Positions 21,339-34,301 are shown, counted from the stretch's first letter. The stretch: DNA of 64,000 nt from Podaxis mareebaensis (GCA_018524725.1 JAEUWP010000178.1:106770-170769); one strand, 5' to 3'. The notes: a model not told the origin generated them from the letters alone. Numbers and translations are program-made.

Positions 21339-23620
21339 TTATCCCCTCCCAAACCTCCCATACCTCCCAAAGCCATTTCCAGTATGATACCCCCTCTCCA
21401 GACTAGTTTTAACAGCATCCCTTAACATATCGCAAAACCTAGCCTTCGTGAATCCCTTCGCCTGCTCATACTTCACCCTGGCAAAGTAATCGGGCCAGGA
21501 CTTGACCTGATATATCGCTTTGATCTCCTTGACGATTTGTTCTGGCATACCTTCCTCCGCAAAGCCATAGTTATCGTCCAACGTCGATAGACCGTGCTGA
21601 CCACCGTAAACCCTCGTGAAGAGGTCCAAGAACATGATCTGGAACATGATCAAACGCAAACTGGTCCTGGCATTATAAAATGTGGTATTAAGGCGATAAT
21701 CATTTGCTCCCTGATCAGAAGTGTTCCCCAGCTCGGGTGACTTTTGTAAGATCCAGCGAACGTTACGAATCGTAACTTCCTCAAGGAATGCGCCGCTGAG
21801 CTGTTGCCAACCGATGCGTTCGCAAGCTTTCACCGAAGGCAGGACATGAACCAGGACAATGAGGATGATGAATTCGCCCAGGTCAGGCACGAAACGCTTC
21901 ACCCTTGACGCTGGTTGATCTCTGAACCTCTTCAAACGGCTCATCGCATCATCAACGATAGCGGGATTGGTGCGGGCCAGGCAAAGGACTAAGTGGAGGA
22001 GATGACAGTACGCGATCACAGCCTTCTCTGAGACGTAGAGAAGTGTGGCACCGCCTTGTTGGTGATGCACACTAGCAGGCGCTTGGAGCACGTCATCGCA
22101 AGATTTCATGAGCGAGACCACAATGTTATTCATCATGCGGTACAGCACCCAGATCGCCCTGAGTGGTTGTGTCGAAGCTCCCATCGAGGCATTCCAAGCA
22201 GACCCAATGCCGCCACTGGCAAGATCGATCTTATTAAGTGCAGGCCAGACGTAATTATACGCCCGTTGGAAGTGGGGTCGATTAAAAGCCAAAGGAAGGA
22301 AGAACTCGAAGGGTCGCTTCTGTATGCTTTTCCGCACGTCGTGGTCATTGAAGGCTTCATAGCTGAGCCAATCGAAGTCTGAACTCAGAGTCCGTTGCCG
22401 GCGGTCGACAGAGACTCCAATGCCCAAGACGGAGTCCTGAACAGGAGTACGGAGGTAGAAACACGTCAACTCACGACGAATGAGGATGTGCATCGACGAG
22501 ATGACATTCCGCGTTCGGGGATAAGCCTTTCCGAAAGAAATGAGTGACTCGGAAGTGAGCATGTCAGCTATCTCAGCCAGAATGTCGTCGTTGAGTAAGC
22601 CCAGGTAGCATTTGGGAACGATAGGTGGGTTAGGAACAGCAGTGGTTACCCTGGGGCGCCCAGGGGACGAGGGCGGGTTGCGATGCGGAAGGGCATCGGA
22701 ACCATAGGGGCAGGATCTGCACCGGAAAGTTGAGATCAGCTCGTAGGTCTGGCCCCAACGAGGGTTCGGTTTTTCAAGTCGATGGATCCTCCGAGGATCA
22801 CGGGCCGCCCCCTTAACTTGATGAGTAGTTTGGCTATTGACGCCAACCCACGGGTCGACCGAGACGGCGGGTCGCGGGTCAGCTTGCCACTCTCTCTCAA
22901 GTTCCTTCTGATAGTATGTGACGGGCTGGGGGTGAGATAGCTGCGTGCGACACCAGTTGTTTCCTGGGAAGAGGCTTTCATGGAAGTGGCTTTCACGCAG
23001 GTACGAAACCTCAAACGCTTCGCCAATCTCAATAAATCCACCGAATTCTTGTTCCACCTGTATCGTGGCGTTTAGCTAAGACTCTGGGGGCAAAGGCAAA
23101 TAAAGGACGCACCTTGCTGCTTGAAAAGAAAGTCAAGAACTGCAGGAAGAGGCCACGTAACGTCAATCCTGGGGAATATCTAAAGATGCAATCAACAATG
23201 AATTCGGCAACAATCTGCATACTATACTAACCCTCCGGTATATCCTGCCGCAAGCGTATCCTGAGGCTTCAAGAGATCACAACATATGTAGGAGCCAAAA
23301 AGGTTCGGGTGGTCGATGTCCTTGACCGTACTTGACACCTTGGGGGGAAGAGCTGGCTGTACACCGAACCATCAGCACAAACCGAGAACACATCGCACGG
23401 CCAGAAACCCCACCCATTCTTCTGGTAAAACGACATCAAAGTGCAACGCCAGATTCTTCCAGGGACCACTCGGCGGTGTAAGTACGAGACAGAACTTCCG
23501 GATATCAGCATCATCAGTGAAGATGGCAACGCCAGGGTACGGGTTCTCGAGTAGATCGGTCAAATCGTGGTGTAACCGAGCCAAACGAGAAGCACGAACA
23601 CGAGTTCCATCCATTAGCAT
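21339..23620 (-). CDS. Ubiquitin-conjugating (E2)-like domain fused to an F-box-like C-terminal region
   Basis: The start is one of two close Met codons (23620 or 23614), and the stop is at 21339. Residues 1-135 read as an E2/UBC fold assembled over four exons: FCLVLTPPSGPWKNLALHF, WPALPPKV across the intron at 23357-23413, the hallmark HPNLFGSYICCDLL with Cys at about residue 94 ten residues after the His as in active E2s, then YSPGLTLRGLFLQFLTFF. A single 1.7-kb exon follows. It has CRSCPYGS and LLNDDILAEIADMLTSESLI, which fits an F-box-like pattern, and then a long helical region without known motifs, ending in a Gly/Arg/Phe tail (GFGRYGRFGRG). Canonical E2s have HPN and a Cys in ICLDIL, and both features are retained here. 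The F-box call is weaker. The total is about 710 aa, much longer than a normal E2. Confidence 0.7.
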
Positions 23621-24095
23621 GAGAAATAATACAGTGGATGAGTTGATTGAACAAGGTGCGTCTTTTCGTGCTTTATATGCCTGGGCACCCAGGTTCCAGG
23701 CAAGGATTGAACGGTCCTGCGCTGCGGCATAAGGGACGTGGCAAAAGCGTGTATGCACAAGCGAGCAACAGTGGATAGGTGAGTCGATGAAACATACATG
23801 AGACGAAATGAAAGACCGAAAAAGTCGGGTCCCCACTTGTACAATGAATGGAGCAGGTCGCGGTGGGCGCAGCATGTTGTGGATTTTCTCATACACGGGC
23901 AGAAGCATCCATAACCTGGATTCCTCCCTGCCTAGTGGGGCATGGGTGAAGGAGAAGCGCTCAATCAATGTAATGGGTAACCTTGAAAGGTTACAGATAG
24001 GATCTATGGAGTGTTCAAATGCTGCTGCTACACTAGTATGTTACAGCATATAAATGGCTTAGAGCGGTAGAAACAGACCAATCTTCCAACTTCTC
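23621..24095. other. Intergenic spacer, promoter of the E2-like gene
   Basis: About 475 bp between the E2-like gene's start and the glutathione synthetase stop. The frame can be read upstream of the chosen Met, but that extension lacks family similarity. No other signal is seen. Confidence 0.35.
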
Positions 24096-25911
24096 TCAGT
24101 CCACCAACAGCACAGAATCCAACACTGAGAAACCCGTGGCCACGCCTCCCTCATTACTTTCCGTTCCCTTCGTGCGTACCAACCACCCAACTGTATCCTC
24201 CTTCACAGTACTATCCGATCCGTCCTTGCCAAATAGCGACCATCCAAAGATCCCCAATTCGCTGATAACATCAGTCTTCACGGGCGTTTGGCTTTCTAAA
24301 GAGCCATTCGTGCTTCCTGTCCGAATCAAATAGTTACCCACATTCGCAGGGGTCACGATCAACTGCATCGCGGTCCATGCCCGTCGCTCTTGCGGTGGCA
24401 ATGTATCCAGAAATGCGGGTATATCCTCCTTGTATACGTTATTACCTCCGCCTTCACGTTGCGGTTTGAGGACCAGCGATTTTGCCTCCTCTCGTGCTTT
24501 CCGTATGCCATAGTTCACCGTTCCAGAGCGGATGGATTCTGTATCAGGTGTCAAGAGGTCGTCACCAACGTCAAGACCCCACATGTTCATAAAGCTATTC
24601 CGCAGTTCCTGGATCTCCTCCTTGCTGAATAATTGTTTATATTTCTTGTCGTCGGCGAGGAATCTCTCCAACATACCATCCCGCGTGAGGACTTCTTGTA
24701 CTTTCTTGCCACCGGCCAGCTGTAGTGCAAGTGAGGGACATTTGATGGCGATCGACCTTTCAAGGAGGAAACGAGTGGCATAATGTGCCGGGGTAGGAAA
24801 GTCCGCCGGGGTGTAAACTGAGCGGAAATAAACCACGGAGATCTCAACTGAGCCTGATGGTTCCAAATCGGTGGACACATCGACGTAGAGTTTCCTTGTG
24901 GCTGGGTCGACTCGTGCTGTTTTTCCGAGGTCAGTCATTGTTTGCCTGATCATCCGTATTGAGAATCTGCCAACGCCCGCTGAGCTCTATGTGCATGTAA
25001 GGGACGTAATGCCTCACTTATCCAACAACTCGTATTCGAGCCATTTCTGGTCAAAAATGTTCCGTTCATTATCTTGAGTGACAACAAGGATTCGGGTCGA
25101 CCTGATGTGCGGTCAGTGTCAGTAGGAGCCAAGGAGGTGGGATGTATCCTTACGTTGACGATGAATATGCTACATGGGCAGCAGCGAGTCCAGCAGCTAG
25201 ACCGGAGATAGTCTCGTTTGGGGGGAAATTCTCCGATCGTAGGTGAGATGAAACGTTGAAGTAACCCGTAATGTGCTGAAGATACCTGCGAATCCTGTCA
25301 GTCGAAGCACCCCTAATGTTGAGGGATGAAGAAATCAACCTATGTAGTTCCGAAACACGTTGTGAAAGCGCCCCGAAGGACGCCGAAATCGTGTTGAACT
25401 CCACCTGCTTCAACGATGGTCCCTGTCCACCCGGACTGTGCAGTAGATAATCCGATCTGAAAATCCCTAAATGCAAAGACTAGCGCCAACTAATATCACC
25501 AACAACATCACAAGCAAAATCATACTATCCACACACCTGGTCAATCCCCTCGTCTCTCAGCGCCTTCCAACCTCTCCACAACTGCCCGGTGAAGTCATCC
25601 ACCTTGCCCACCCCATTCTCCGCACCCATGACATCATCCAAGAACTCCTCATCTAATGCAATGCGACTATATAACACGTTGTAAATCCCCTGCAACTTTT
25701 TCGCCTGTTCAAATAGCTTTCTTGGGAACGGCGAGGGGAACAACGCTAAGGGTGCATGAATTGCCGCACTAGGAACCTTGGGAAGCGGTCGCACAGGTGG
25801 GAGGTACAAGAGGCCATGAGATAAAGCATAGGTCGTAGCGTAAACTGTGAGTTCCTCCAGTTGAGTTTCTGTGAGTGTAGGAGGCCAACTGGCGTAGTCG
25901 AATCCTGGCAT
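24096..25911 (-). CDS. GSH2: Glutathione synthetase (eukaryotic type)
   Basis: Catalyses ATP-dependent addition of glycine to gamma-glutamylcysteine, the second step of cytosolic glutathione synthesis. The ATG at 25911 opens MPGFDYASWPPTLTETQLEE. Conserved blocks in order are YNVLYSRIALDEEFLDD, GIFRSDYLLH, QVEFNTISASFGALSQRVSE (substrate binding), SIAIKCPSLALQLAGGKKVQ, the ATP-grasp glycine-rich VLKPQREGGGNN, VISELGIFGWSL, LVRTKG and EGGVATGFSVLDSVLLVD just before the stop at 24096. Four or five short introns fall between 24950 and 25540. Length (about 510 aa) is normal for the eukaryotic GSH synthase family, and the ATP- and glutathione-binding residues are in place. Confidence 0.93.
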
Positions 25912-26251
25912 AGTGTCGCGAAAAAAATACTGGTACTGATCGGATGGAGTGATTGTGATGCTGAAGGCTTTTGAAGGCTTTCGCTCCTGGGCTGTACTCG
26001 GATCCTAGAGAAAGAGGGCTTAGGAAGAATGCTTACACATTCTGGAGATGGCGACATGCTTGCTGAATGATAAGACTGAAATGGCACCTACCGCTTTCGT
26101 CACTCCCGAACCCGACCCTTTGCCTTCCATCATACCCAGGGTCGCGAATCAGCCGATTCCAGGTGACCTTCAGACCAAGATATTACCTCGATGTCTATAC
26201 ATATGTACAGTATTCTACAATAGCAGTGAGTTATACCTCAGATATACTACC
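25912..26251. other. Intergenic spacer between GSH2 start and RPAP1 stop
   Basis: About 340 bp. It contains the GSH2 promoter and the RPAP1 3' UTR. An AT-rich segment with TATACATATGTA lies near 26197-26210. No gene is seen. Confidence 0.35.
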
Positions 26252-29200
26252 CTATAATAACTGCATCAACAGTCCCTCCAAGCGCGAAGTCACCACCTCG
26301 TCTCCCAACTGTCGAATCCACTTCAATCTCGCCCCAGCCGTATCATTAACATGCTCGAAGCATTCAGGAGGCAGCCAAGTAGGTCCAGGGAACGTCTGCC
26401 TATAGCTCACAATCTCCTTCACAACTTCATTACTCCCCTGGGCTACGATAGCCTTGATCAACTTCTCTGCCCTGGCTTCATTCGACATTCCCTCTTCTCG
26501 CAGATCCGGCCAGATACTGGATGCAATATGATGCATCGCAACCAGTCGAACAAAGTCTTGTAAAGGTTCTTTCAATAGTGCTCGCAAATATGCGCCGATA
26601 AGTTGTGGGTCGTTCTCGATAGGATATAGGTACTCCTTGAGTCCGCCACACAAGACTTGCTCACATGGGGTCCGGATCGTTTTGAGGATATGGTTGAAGT
26701 CGTTCCAGAGGTGTTTACGATAGTCAACCGCATAACGCATAGAGGTGGGTGCCAGGAGCAACTTGGCAAAAGTAGTATCCGAAAACGAGATCGCGTCGTA
26801 CAGCGCCACGAAATCCGTATAGAACTGGAAGAATGGTGTTGTACCTCCGAGGAACCTAGCAGCGACTTGTTCCAAGTTCGGGTTCACTACTGAAGTCTGA
26901 CCGATTTTGGCCGGCGTTCTCTGAGATGCCTCATATGAATATGGTTCCAATACCTGGCTCGTCAACCTCTCCACCACAGCATCCCTAAATACCTCTCCCG
27001 AAGAATCGTTATCCGGTTGTCCATGCTCCAGCATAAACATCCTCATACACCCAAACACCGCTTCTTCCCTCGAGAGCGCGAACTGATCCAACGAGAACCG
27101 AGAAAGGATGTCCCGGCTAAGACCCGACAAGAATAGACTTGCCCTCGTTACTTCGACCTCGGATGAATCCCATCCTGAAGGCAGATGCTTAAACACTTCC
27201 GAATCCGCAGACCGCAGGAGATGGTTTATAGGCGCGAACGTCCAGTCTCGGTGTAAAGGCAGGCCAAAGCTCCGACGGTGTGAGGCCATTGGTAGCCTGA
27301 GCGTTAAGGACGTTGCGATGGATCTGGGCGTGATCTGTAGAGGTGCGACTCGGTTACTTTTATCTGGCAGGATCGTATGTGAGAGGAATGGCGAGAGGAT
27401 AGATAAGCCACCCTTTTCCCAGATAACCGTCGGAGAAGCGATCTGATGTTGGTTAACCCAATCTGAGGCTACGAGGCGCATCAACTCCTCCACAACGGTG
27501 GTCGCGGTGTCTTCATCACCAGGCATACACCTCAGCAGGATAGACAAAGCCTGAGCAATCCAGAGCTCTTCCGAAATTCCTGGAAGTCGCCTCGACAGCG
27601 TCAAGTACGCAGCAAGGAATCCAGAAAGTTGACGCGCATGAACGTAGTTCCTCGCGTCCATTACATTCGAGCCGATAGCGCCCCATAACGAGCGGGTCAC
27701 CAACTTCGCACAGACCCCTGAAATACCGGGAAAAGGAAGTTCAAAAGGTGGTGAAGATGGCGGTCCTTCCAGGTGAGGCGGCAAACACGCCAACCACAAC
27801 CGAATTACGGCGCTCAACAGCCCCGCATAGACCGCTGCGTTGCTCAAATCCTGCACAACACCCTCAGCATCCAATTCCCTCTGTAACGAGTCCAGCACCT
27901 CATGAACAACCCTTCCCCTGACTCCATCACGAAAATCGCCTTTTACACTCTCCGCAAATTCTGTCCTCTCAGCCTCGCCACCCTTAATACCGTTCACCTT
28001 ACATCCCTCTAACCATTGTGCCTGTGCTCCCCATACTGCACCCCAAGCCCGCCATTCCCCTTCCATGTTTCCCAACCCCTCGGCAAATTGCCCAATCTCA
28101 TCTTTCCAACCCCACCCCACAACCTGGCTCCACAAAATATCATGATCAGGCGTTGTCTTATGCGGGTCCACAGCACACACAATCCACGCATTCAACAAAT
28201 CCAACCACGCGATTTTGAGTTTTTGCGAAGTACAGGTGGGGGAGAGGATATATTGGCTTAGGCGGGAAAAGGGCTGCATGGCTGTTGTTGCAATATTTGA
28301 GTACAGCCCATATGATGCCAACGTGGTGTAGAGGCGTAATGTGAGTGTAAGAAGGCTTGTTGCGAGGGCTGAGGGAAAGGGTGACGATGGTGGGAGGGGA
28401 GTTATAAACCGGAGTAGGGCGTCCGTGGGTTCTTTGAGTGCCTCTGCGTTGACTCGGGAAGCCGATGCTAGGGTAATGAGGAATTGAAGAGCAGCGGGCT
28501 CTGGAAGAGGGTCGTTCTCCTTGGGCGGGATAGGGGTAAGTAAGAAGGACCGGAAGGTATTTGTCAAGAGATTTGGCGTCTGAACTATACTCTCCGCGAT
28601 CTTGTTACTCTGTTGCGCGAGTCGATGTAGGATGGCAAGTAACTGAGTCAAAGATTCCGGGACAGCGTCGCCTTGAGACAAAGCTGTAGCGATTTGCGGG
28701 AGGAAGAAATCTAGCTGAAGCGAAGCAATGGCCGCATCCGAACTTTGCTGAAGTTCAACACCCTCCAGGTCTGTGATATCCTCATCCCAACCAACAAGGG
28801 CAGCCCAAACAACCTCAATGGCACGAGCACCAACGCTACCCCGCTCATTAATAGCTTCCGCACCAGCGGCTATGATACGTTTCCGTATCTCCTCCGCTTG
28901 CGGTTCGAGCACATCCAGAGCTGGGAACTTTCCTTTCTTCGCTTTTCCAAGGTTCAGCATGATGTGGGCCAACACACCCAACATAGTCGCGCGTTGTGCC
29001 GGTACGGTTGACCTCGACAAAAGGAAAATGTCGTCCAAGGTATAACCGGCAGTTGAGCCTTCAGCATGGTGGTGAAGACCAAGGTGAGTTGGGAGGTTCG
29101 TTGCGACAGATAGAGGAATAACATTTCCATGGAGGTCAAATCGAAGGGAAGTGGAGGACTGATCGGGGAGAGGATTTCCTTGCATCCAAGCAAGATTGGG

Positions 29201-30250
29201 ATCGTTAGCGGGAGCATTAGGGAAGTATCGTTGACGAATGTATTCAGCAGTGCCTTCTTCTGGTTCCCCATTCAACACTTTCTTTTCCGTCTCTTCTTTA
29301 GGAGCTCCAGGCTTTTCCAGCTGTGTAGGTGGTAGTAGTGGTAGCTGGTCAAGGATATCCGCCGGTGGTGCCATCTTGCCGGACCATTGACCAAGAGAAA
29401 TGGCTGATCCATCATTCGTTGCAGGCGGTAGCGCTAGTGGACTTTTCTTGGGAGACGAAGGGGCGGACTCGTAGACATAAACATCATTTGGGTTGAGTTC
29501 GGCGAAACGTAACTTGCGATCCAGACGACTAGCAGGACGTGAACCGGGGCGTGAAAGGGCAGGAGGCGAAACCCCTGTGAGCCATTGAATTAGTTGATTA
29601 TATATCAAACGAAAGAAAATTATGACTCGCACCTCTCCCATTTAGCCTTGGTGGCGCAGGTTCATCCTCAGATATCGGAACTGTCGAACGTTGAGCGAAA
29701 CCATGCTAACATACTTGCAATAGAATATCAACTCACCTTCTGGTAAATTCTTGAGCGTCTCCCCCTGATCGTTACCAAAAGACGGTGGTGGAGGTCTCGA
29801 CTTCTGAGTCGGCCATCGGACCTTCGTAGGATTCTTTTCTCGTGCCAATCGAGCGCGTTTCAACACGTCGCCAATGTCTGCACCGAACCGTTCCAGGATC
29901 TCCCTTTTCTCTGCCTCTCGCTCCTCATCCGTCATACTTGCTACGCGGATTTCGTTCTCCTTGCTTATCTGCTGTCTCCAATCGTCGGTAGTAGATTTCT
30001 CGACTTCTGCGCCATCTGCAGCAGTAGATTGGCTGGGAACCACAGTAGGAGGTGCCTGAGGTCTTGAAATTTTCGATGTCTGTGTAGATTTCCGTGCCTC
30101 TTCCCTACTCCGAGCAAAAGCACTCTTGGACCTATGTTGTACAACAGGAAAACCATGCGAACTCGAGGTAACTGGTTTGGGTGGCAGAGCGGGGCCACTG
30201 GGATGTCGTTCTAGTACGGATCCTATGAGAAACTGGCCATTCTTCGACAT
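26252..30250 (-). CDS. RNA polymerase II-associated protein 1 (RPAP1) homologue
   Basis: RPAP1/IYO-type proteins help assemble RNA polymerase II and connect it to Mediator and to nuclear import. About 1,310 aa in three exons. I chose the ATG at 30250, giving MSKNGQFLIGSVLERHPSGP, because the conserved FLIGSVLER lies at the N-terminus in this family. The longer frame upstream uses TTG. The N-terminal domain has VASMTDEEREAEKREILERF. A 34-nt micro-exon encodes DEPAPPRLNGR, with introns on both sides. The third exon opens GVSPPALSRPGSRPASR, contains LRFAELNPNDVYVY and the central LRFDLHGNVIP signature, then a long helical-repeat C-terminus with the RPAP1_C-like region EYLYPIENDPQLIGAYLRAL. Motif order and length match RPAP1. 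Confidence 0.88.
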
Positions 30251-30480
30251 TGCGGATGGGGAGATGGGGGAGAGCGCAGAACCATGATGCGATTGCTGGA
30301 ATGCTGTTTTGCTTTTCAAGAGAGGTGGTTTTCGATTATGTCATCGCAAATCTAAGTTCCGTCACCCTTCCAGGCGCTTCTCTTCACAGCCTTTCCTTTT
30401 CCTAGTCTTTCTCGAATAAGATACTAGGAAACTAGACATAACACACTGCGCTTGTAGCACAACATGCCCGAAAAACGCTA

Positions 30481-32007
30481 TTATCTTCCACCATGATGCA
30501 GAAACCTCTGGTTGCCATTCTCCAAGTACCCCAGGGACTTGTTATAATCGATCTCGGGCTTTTGATATCCAGGTGGCGCGTTGGACCGCATATTAAGCCC
30601 AGCCAACTGTCTCGAAGTGATCTCCACTGGCTCCGACTGCAAGGGCTTATCTTTCTGGCCTTGACTTTTCGTCACCCATCCTGCGGTCTCAAATCCTGCG
30701 AAATCGACTGTATACTGTGGAACTATCTGGATCATTGAACCTGCAAAAGGATCATAAACCCACCTCAATGGAAAGCCTTGGAAATACGAATGTCGGCTTC
30801 AACTTCATCTCCAGGTCAATCTCCCCCTGTAAAATTCTCCTGTTTGGACCTTCTCCTGATTCATCGACATTCCAAAAATATGCCCTGCTCAAAGCAACTT
30901 TGAAGAAGTTGTCGGACCTTCTGTCTGGGCTCTCGGCCGTAGCTTCGGAGCCGGTCGTCGTGGCCCTAACCAGCTCAACGCGCATTGCAGTCGGGCTGCT
31001 GAGAATATCGAGTGCCTGAGTATCCTCCGATTCCAGTATCAAATACAGCGGGATGGGAGATCCCAAAGCATACTGTAACGGCCTTGCGATGGACAACTAT
31101 TCAAACTAACCGTTAAACGTTGAGTGGATAGACCGTTCAAGCACATACTTGACATTGGACTTCCACACTCTTTCCACCAAAGAGAACCCCTTCGACTTTG
31201 ATCTTTGGTAACACTCGCCACCCTTCTGGGTCCTGTTTCGGACCGGGTAAGGCTCTGCCTTCCGCATAAGCCAGCCTCCTCAAGGAAGTCGGTGCCGAAT
31301 CTGGCACGGTGAGCGGTTGATAGATAAAAGTCGTCATCAATCTCGGCCAAATCTAAATCATTTTGCCAGACCACTTTTGGGCAACCTAAAGACTCACTTA
31401 TGATTAACCCTCAGCACGCCCCTCTTGACTGTGACCACAATCTTATAGTCCAAATATGCAGGACTGGCTCGCTCAGAAAAACTGGGTGGTAGGTGGTAAA
31501 TCCCCTTCTTCCCATGCGGACCAACGACTTCCACCTCCTTTGGAAGCACAAACTCGAACGGCCAGCTATGCTTCTCCTGCAACTTGCTCGTGGTCTTGGT
31601 ATCCGCAGTAGTCCATAGCGTCTCCTTCAACGATAAGAACCTCTCTTCCTCCTGACCAACAGTTGTAGTTCCAGCTTGAACCTTTGCCTCTGTCAGTAAC
31701 CCTCTCGAACTAGACCAAACATCCTCACTTCAATGAACACCGCCTTCACAGAATCAGTCTTCGCAGCATCCAATTCCACAACTCCTGAGATCGTATCGCC
31801 CTCCGTAAAAAATGGGACACTCGACGCACTCGGAGACCTGCTCTGCACCCGAAGCACCAACCATGCATATCCTTTCTCGTCCTGTAGGCCTGTCTTGAAC
31901 TCTGACTTGAAGGGGCGAGAGGATCCGGCGCTGTCAGGCACGACTCTGGCAGTGTCTCTCGCGATTTCTGTGTACCGGGGGAGCTCAGAATCAACCGTAG
32001 CTGACAT
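30481..32007 (-). CDS. Arrestin-like (arrestin N-domain) protein
   Basis: Probably an adaptor for ubiquitin-dependent trafficking of membrane proteins (alpha-arrestin class), by family analogy. The ATG at 32007 opens MSATVDSELPRYTEIARDTA. The N-terminal beta-sandwich includes FTEGDTISGVVELDA and SVKAVFIEVRMFG. Later exons give WPFEFVLPKEVEVVGP with HLPPSFSERASPAYLDYKIV, a typical arrestin-N block. Next come VLPKIKVEGVLFGGKSVEVQ and the arrestin-C-like LQYALGSPIPLYLILESEDT. It ends NQRFLHHGGR before TAA 30481-30483. About 470 aa with several short introns. I see no PPxY motif in the exons I joined, so a direct link to a Rsp5-type ligase is not shown by sequence. Confidence 0.78.
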
Positions 32008-32544
32008 AGTACAGATGACAGCAGGGGCAGCTTTCGTTGTTCGGGGCCCTGGGATGGAACATTTGGCATATCATGTCATGTGTGCAACAAAAAAGCTATT
32101 TCCATTTGAGTTGTGAGAGGGTTCTCATGTTGTGGTCTTCAGTCGACGACCATGTGATTCTCTATCACGCCAAGTGGAATGCGGAACCAACGTGACAAGT
32201 TATGATTAGGATTAGCTAGCTAATATGTACCATTAGAAACTCTAAGATTTACGTATTCCAAGTGGTAATGAGCGTGTCAGATGCAGCGGTGCAACCAGAA
32301 ACATATGCTTGGAAAAATGCAATGACGAAGGGTGATGGAGTGAAAGATACCCAAACTCTATGGACCAGGAAAACTGAAGAGTGTAGAAAGAGGTGATGAA
32401 GTGAATGATAGGGGGGGGGGGGGTATCGAGAAATGGGATGGTAAGACAAAAAGAAGAAAAAAGGGCGGGAGGAGAGGGGAAAGAGAGGAGAAAATAGAAA
32501 GGAGAAAAAAGGAGAAAAATCATAGGAAAAGGAGACGAGGATGA
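32008..32544. other. Intergenic spacer with 13-G run and homopurine tract
   Basis: The arrestin-like gene's promoter lies on the right-to-left side, and the TDT gene's 3' end is at 32545. The + strand has a run of 13 G (32411-32423) followed by almost pure A/G to about 32545, i.e. a long C/T tract in the 3' flank of the TDT transcript. No gene is seen. Confidence 0.5.
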
Positions 32545-34301
32545 TTAAACAGGAGAGGTTCTGTCTTTCTCATTTTCGGTCTCATGTTTTAGGAGGACGG
32601 AATCCTTGATGACATCTTCTGGCATAGACTTGAAAATATGCCCCTGGGCGAAGGCCACAACTGTGAGGATGAAAAGTACGACCCAAGTAAGGCACATCAG
32701 AACCGCCATGACAATGTGGAGGATATTGAAGCCAGAGAGGTGAAAGATGTCGGCGAATTCACGGATGGTAGCAATCCAACCGACTGTAGAAAGGATTAGA
32801 ATATAGAACAATTATGCTAGAGGAAAGAATGTACCGTTCGGGAACGTCAGTGCCCAGCATCCCAGGATCTCCTTCATGTTCTTGTGGACCTTGAACCACC
32901 ACGGCAGGGCGCCGAAGAAGAAGAAGAACACGGCAAGACCGAATAGGAGCAGGCTTCCCATGACACTACCTGCGTACCAAATTTCTCCAGCCATGGGAGA
33001 GACTAAGTCATGGTGTGCAAGTCTAAAAGGAATTCATTAACATTGTGTTCTGGGGAGAGGGATAGACGCCTTACATGCTCTGCGACTGTCTGCCCAGTTT
33101 GATGAGTGACAAAGCAGTGAAACCAGGCGGTCCACAAGCGACGAAAGCACCGTTTGCCTGGTGTCCTTCCAGGAAACCGGTCATGATGATCCTAGTCAAA
33201 CGCACTCAGGATACTGGATACTAAAATAGAGATATCCCACGAACCGGACTATATAGATGCAGATATAGAAAAATGTCATGAAGAATCCGAGGCCTAAAGG
33301 GGAGAATTGAGACAAGAATCGACTTGAACATCACAGTAGACGACATACCTTGGAAGAAATATCCAATAAGTAATACTCCCAATGCTCTACTATCTTCCGG
33401 CGATAGAACCCGCAGGACGTTGAAAGCAACAACACCGACCAACATCTTGTGTTCGTCAGATTAAAACCCTCGTATGCGAGGTGAGGACGATAAACACACC
33501 ATGGGAAAAATCTACATAAAACGGATAAGCTGACATTCTATAGAAAGGAACAAAATATTCACCAAGAATGCATACGCGGGGGTGAAGTGTTTCAAGTCAT
33601 GGGGTTTATTGAACCAGATCATCAACATGGGGAAACACGTTAACACTGCGAAAGCAACGTAGACCCTACAAAGCATTACTACTATCCACTCGTCAGGACA
33701 TGCAAAGCAACGCACCAGAACAACGCATATATGAAATTTGTCCCTACGTGTTGGGCAGGGACGGCATAGTTGATAGTGCCGATGATGATGGTGGCGAAGG
33801 AGAGTACCTGCCAACGAGTTCATCACTATTTCAAAGCAAGAGGTGAGATACTTACAATCAAGGGGACGAAGATGCTCTTGATAGGATCTGTCAAGAGTCG
33901 ATAGGCCTGACGAGGATAGACTGAATAGATATGTGAGTAATGCAATGTCGGGAGAGATACATAGACGTACGGATGGCTTGTAGGAGAAGTGTTACGGTAT
34001 TGAGAAGGAACAGCGCCATGTTCAGGAAGTAGAAGCCGGTTTCGATCGTCGCGACAACTGACGACCTGTCTTTGAGACCATAGAGGGTGACATAGACGGC
34101 TCCAGTACCCATGCCCACCGGGAACTACGTGCAAGGTCAGCAAGGACAAACAGAGCATACGAAGGGTACCAGACTCACCGCCTGCCACGACCAACCGTGT
34201 ATCCGGCGACAGAGGGCATTCACCCTAGGCATGGTTCGTTCTTCATTATTCACCGTTCTCTCCGAGAACTGGCTTGCTGTATCCGAGTCGATGGGGGCCA
34301 T
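32545..34301 (-). CDS. TDT/SLAC1-type anion channel or dicarboxylate carrier (Mae1/Ssu1 superfamily)
   Basis: A multi-span plasma-membrane protein. Relatives export malate or sulphite or conduct anions. The ATG at 34301 opens MAPIDSDTASQFSERTVN. Exon 1 ends in a cytosolic RRIHGWSWQA, and exon 2 continues FPVGMGTGAVYVTLYGLKD, the layout of the first TDT helix. Later exons encode VLSFATIIIGTINYAVPAQ, VYVAFAVLTCFPMLMIWF, the loop EGHQANGAFVACGPPGF and GEIWYAGSVMGSLLLF. GCWALTFPN follows, corresponding to the WW-x-TFP signature, then the last helix VLFILTVVAFAQGHIF. The C-tail is short and charged (HETENEKDRTSPV), with the stop at 32545. About nine introns. Ten helices are expected for the family, and most can be located. 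The actual solute is unknown. Confidence 0.75.
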
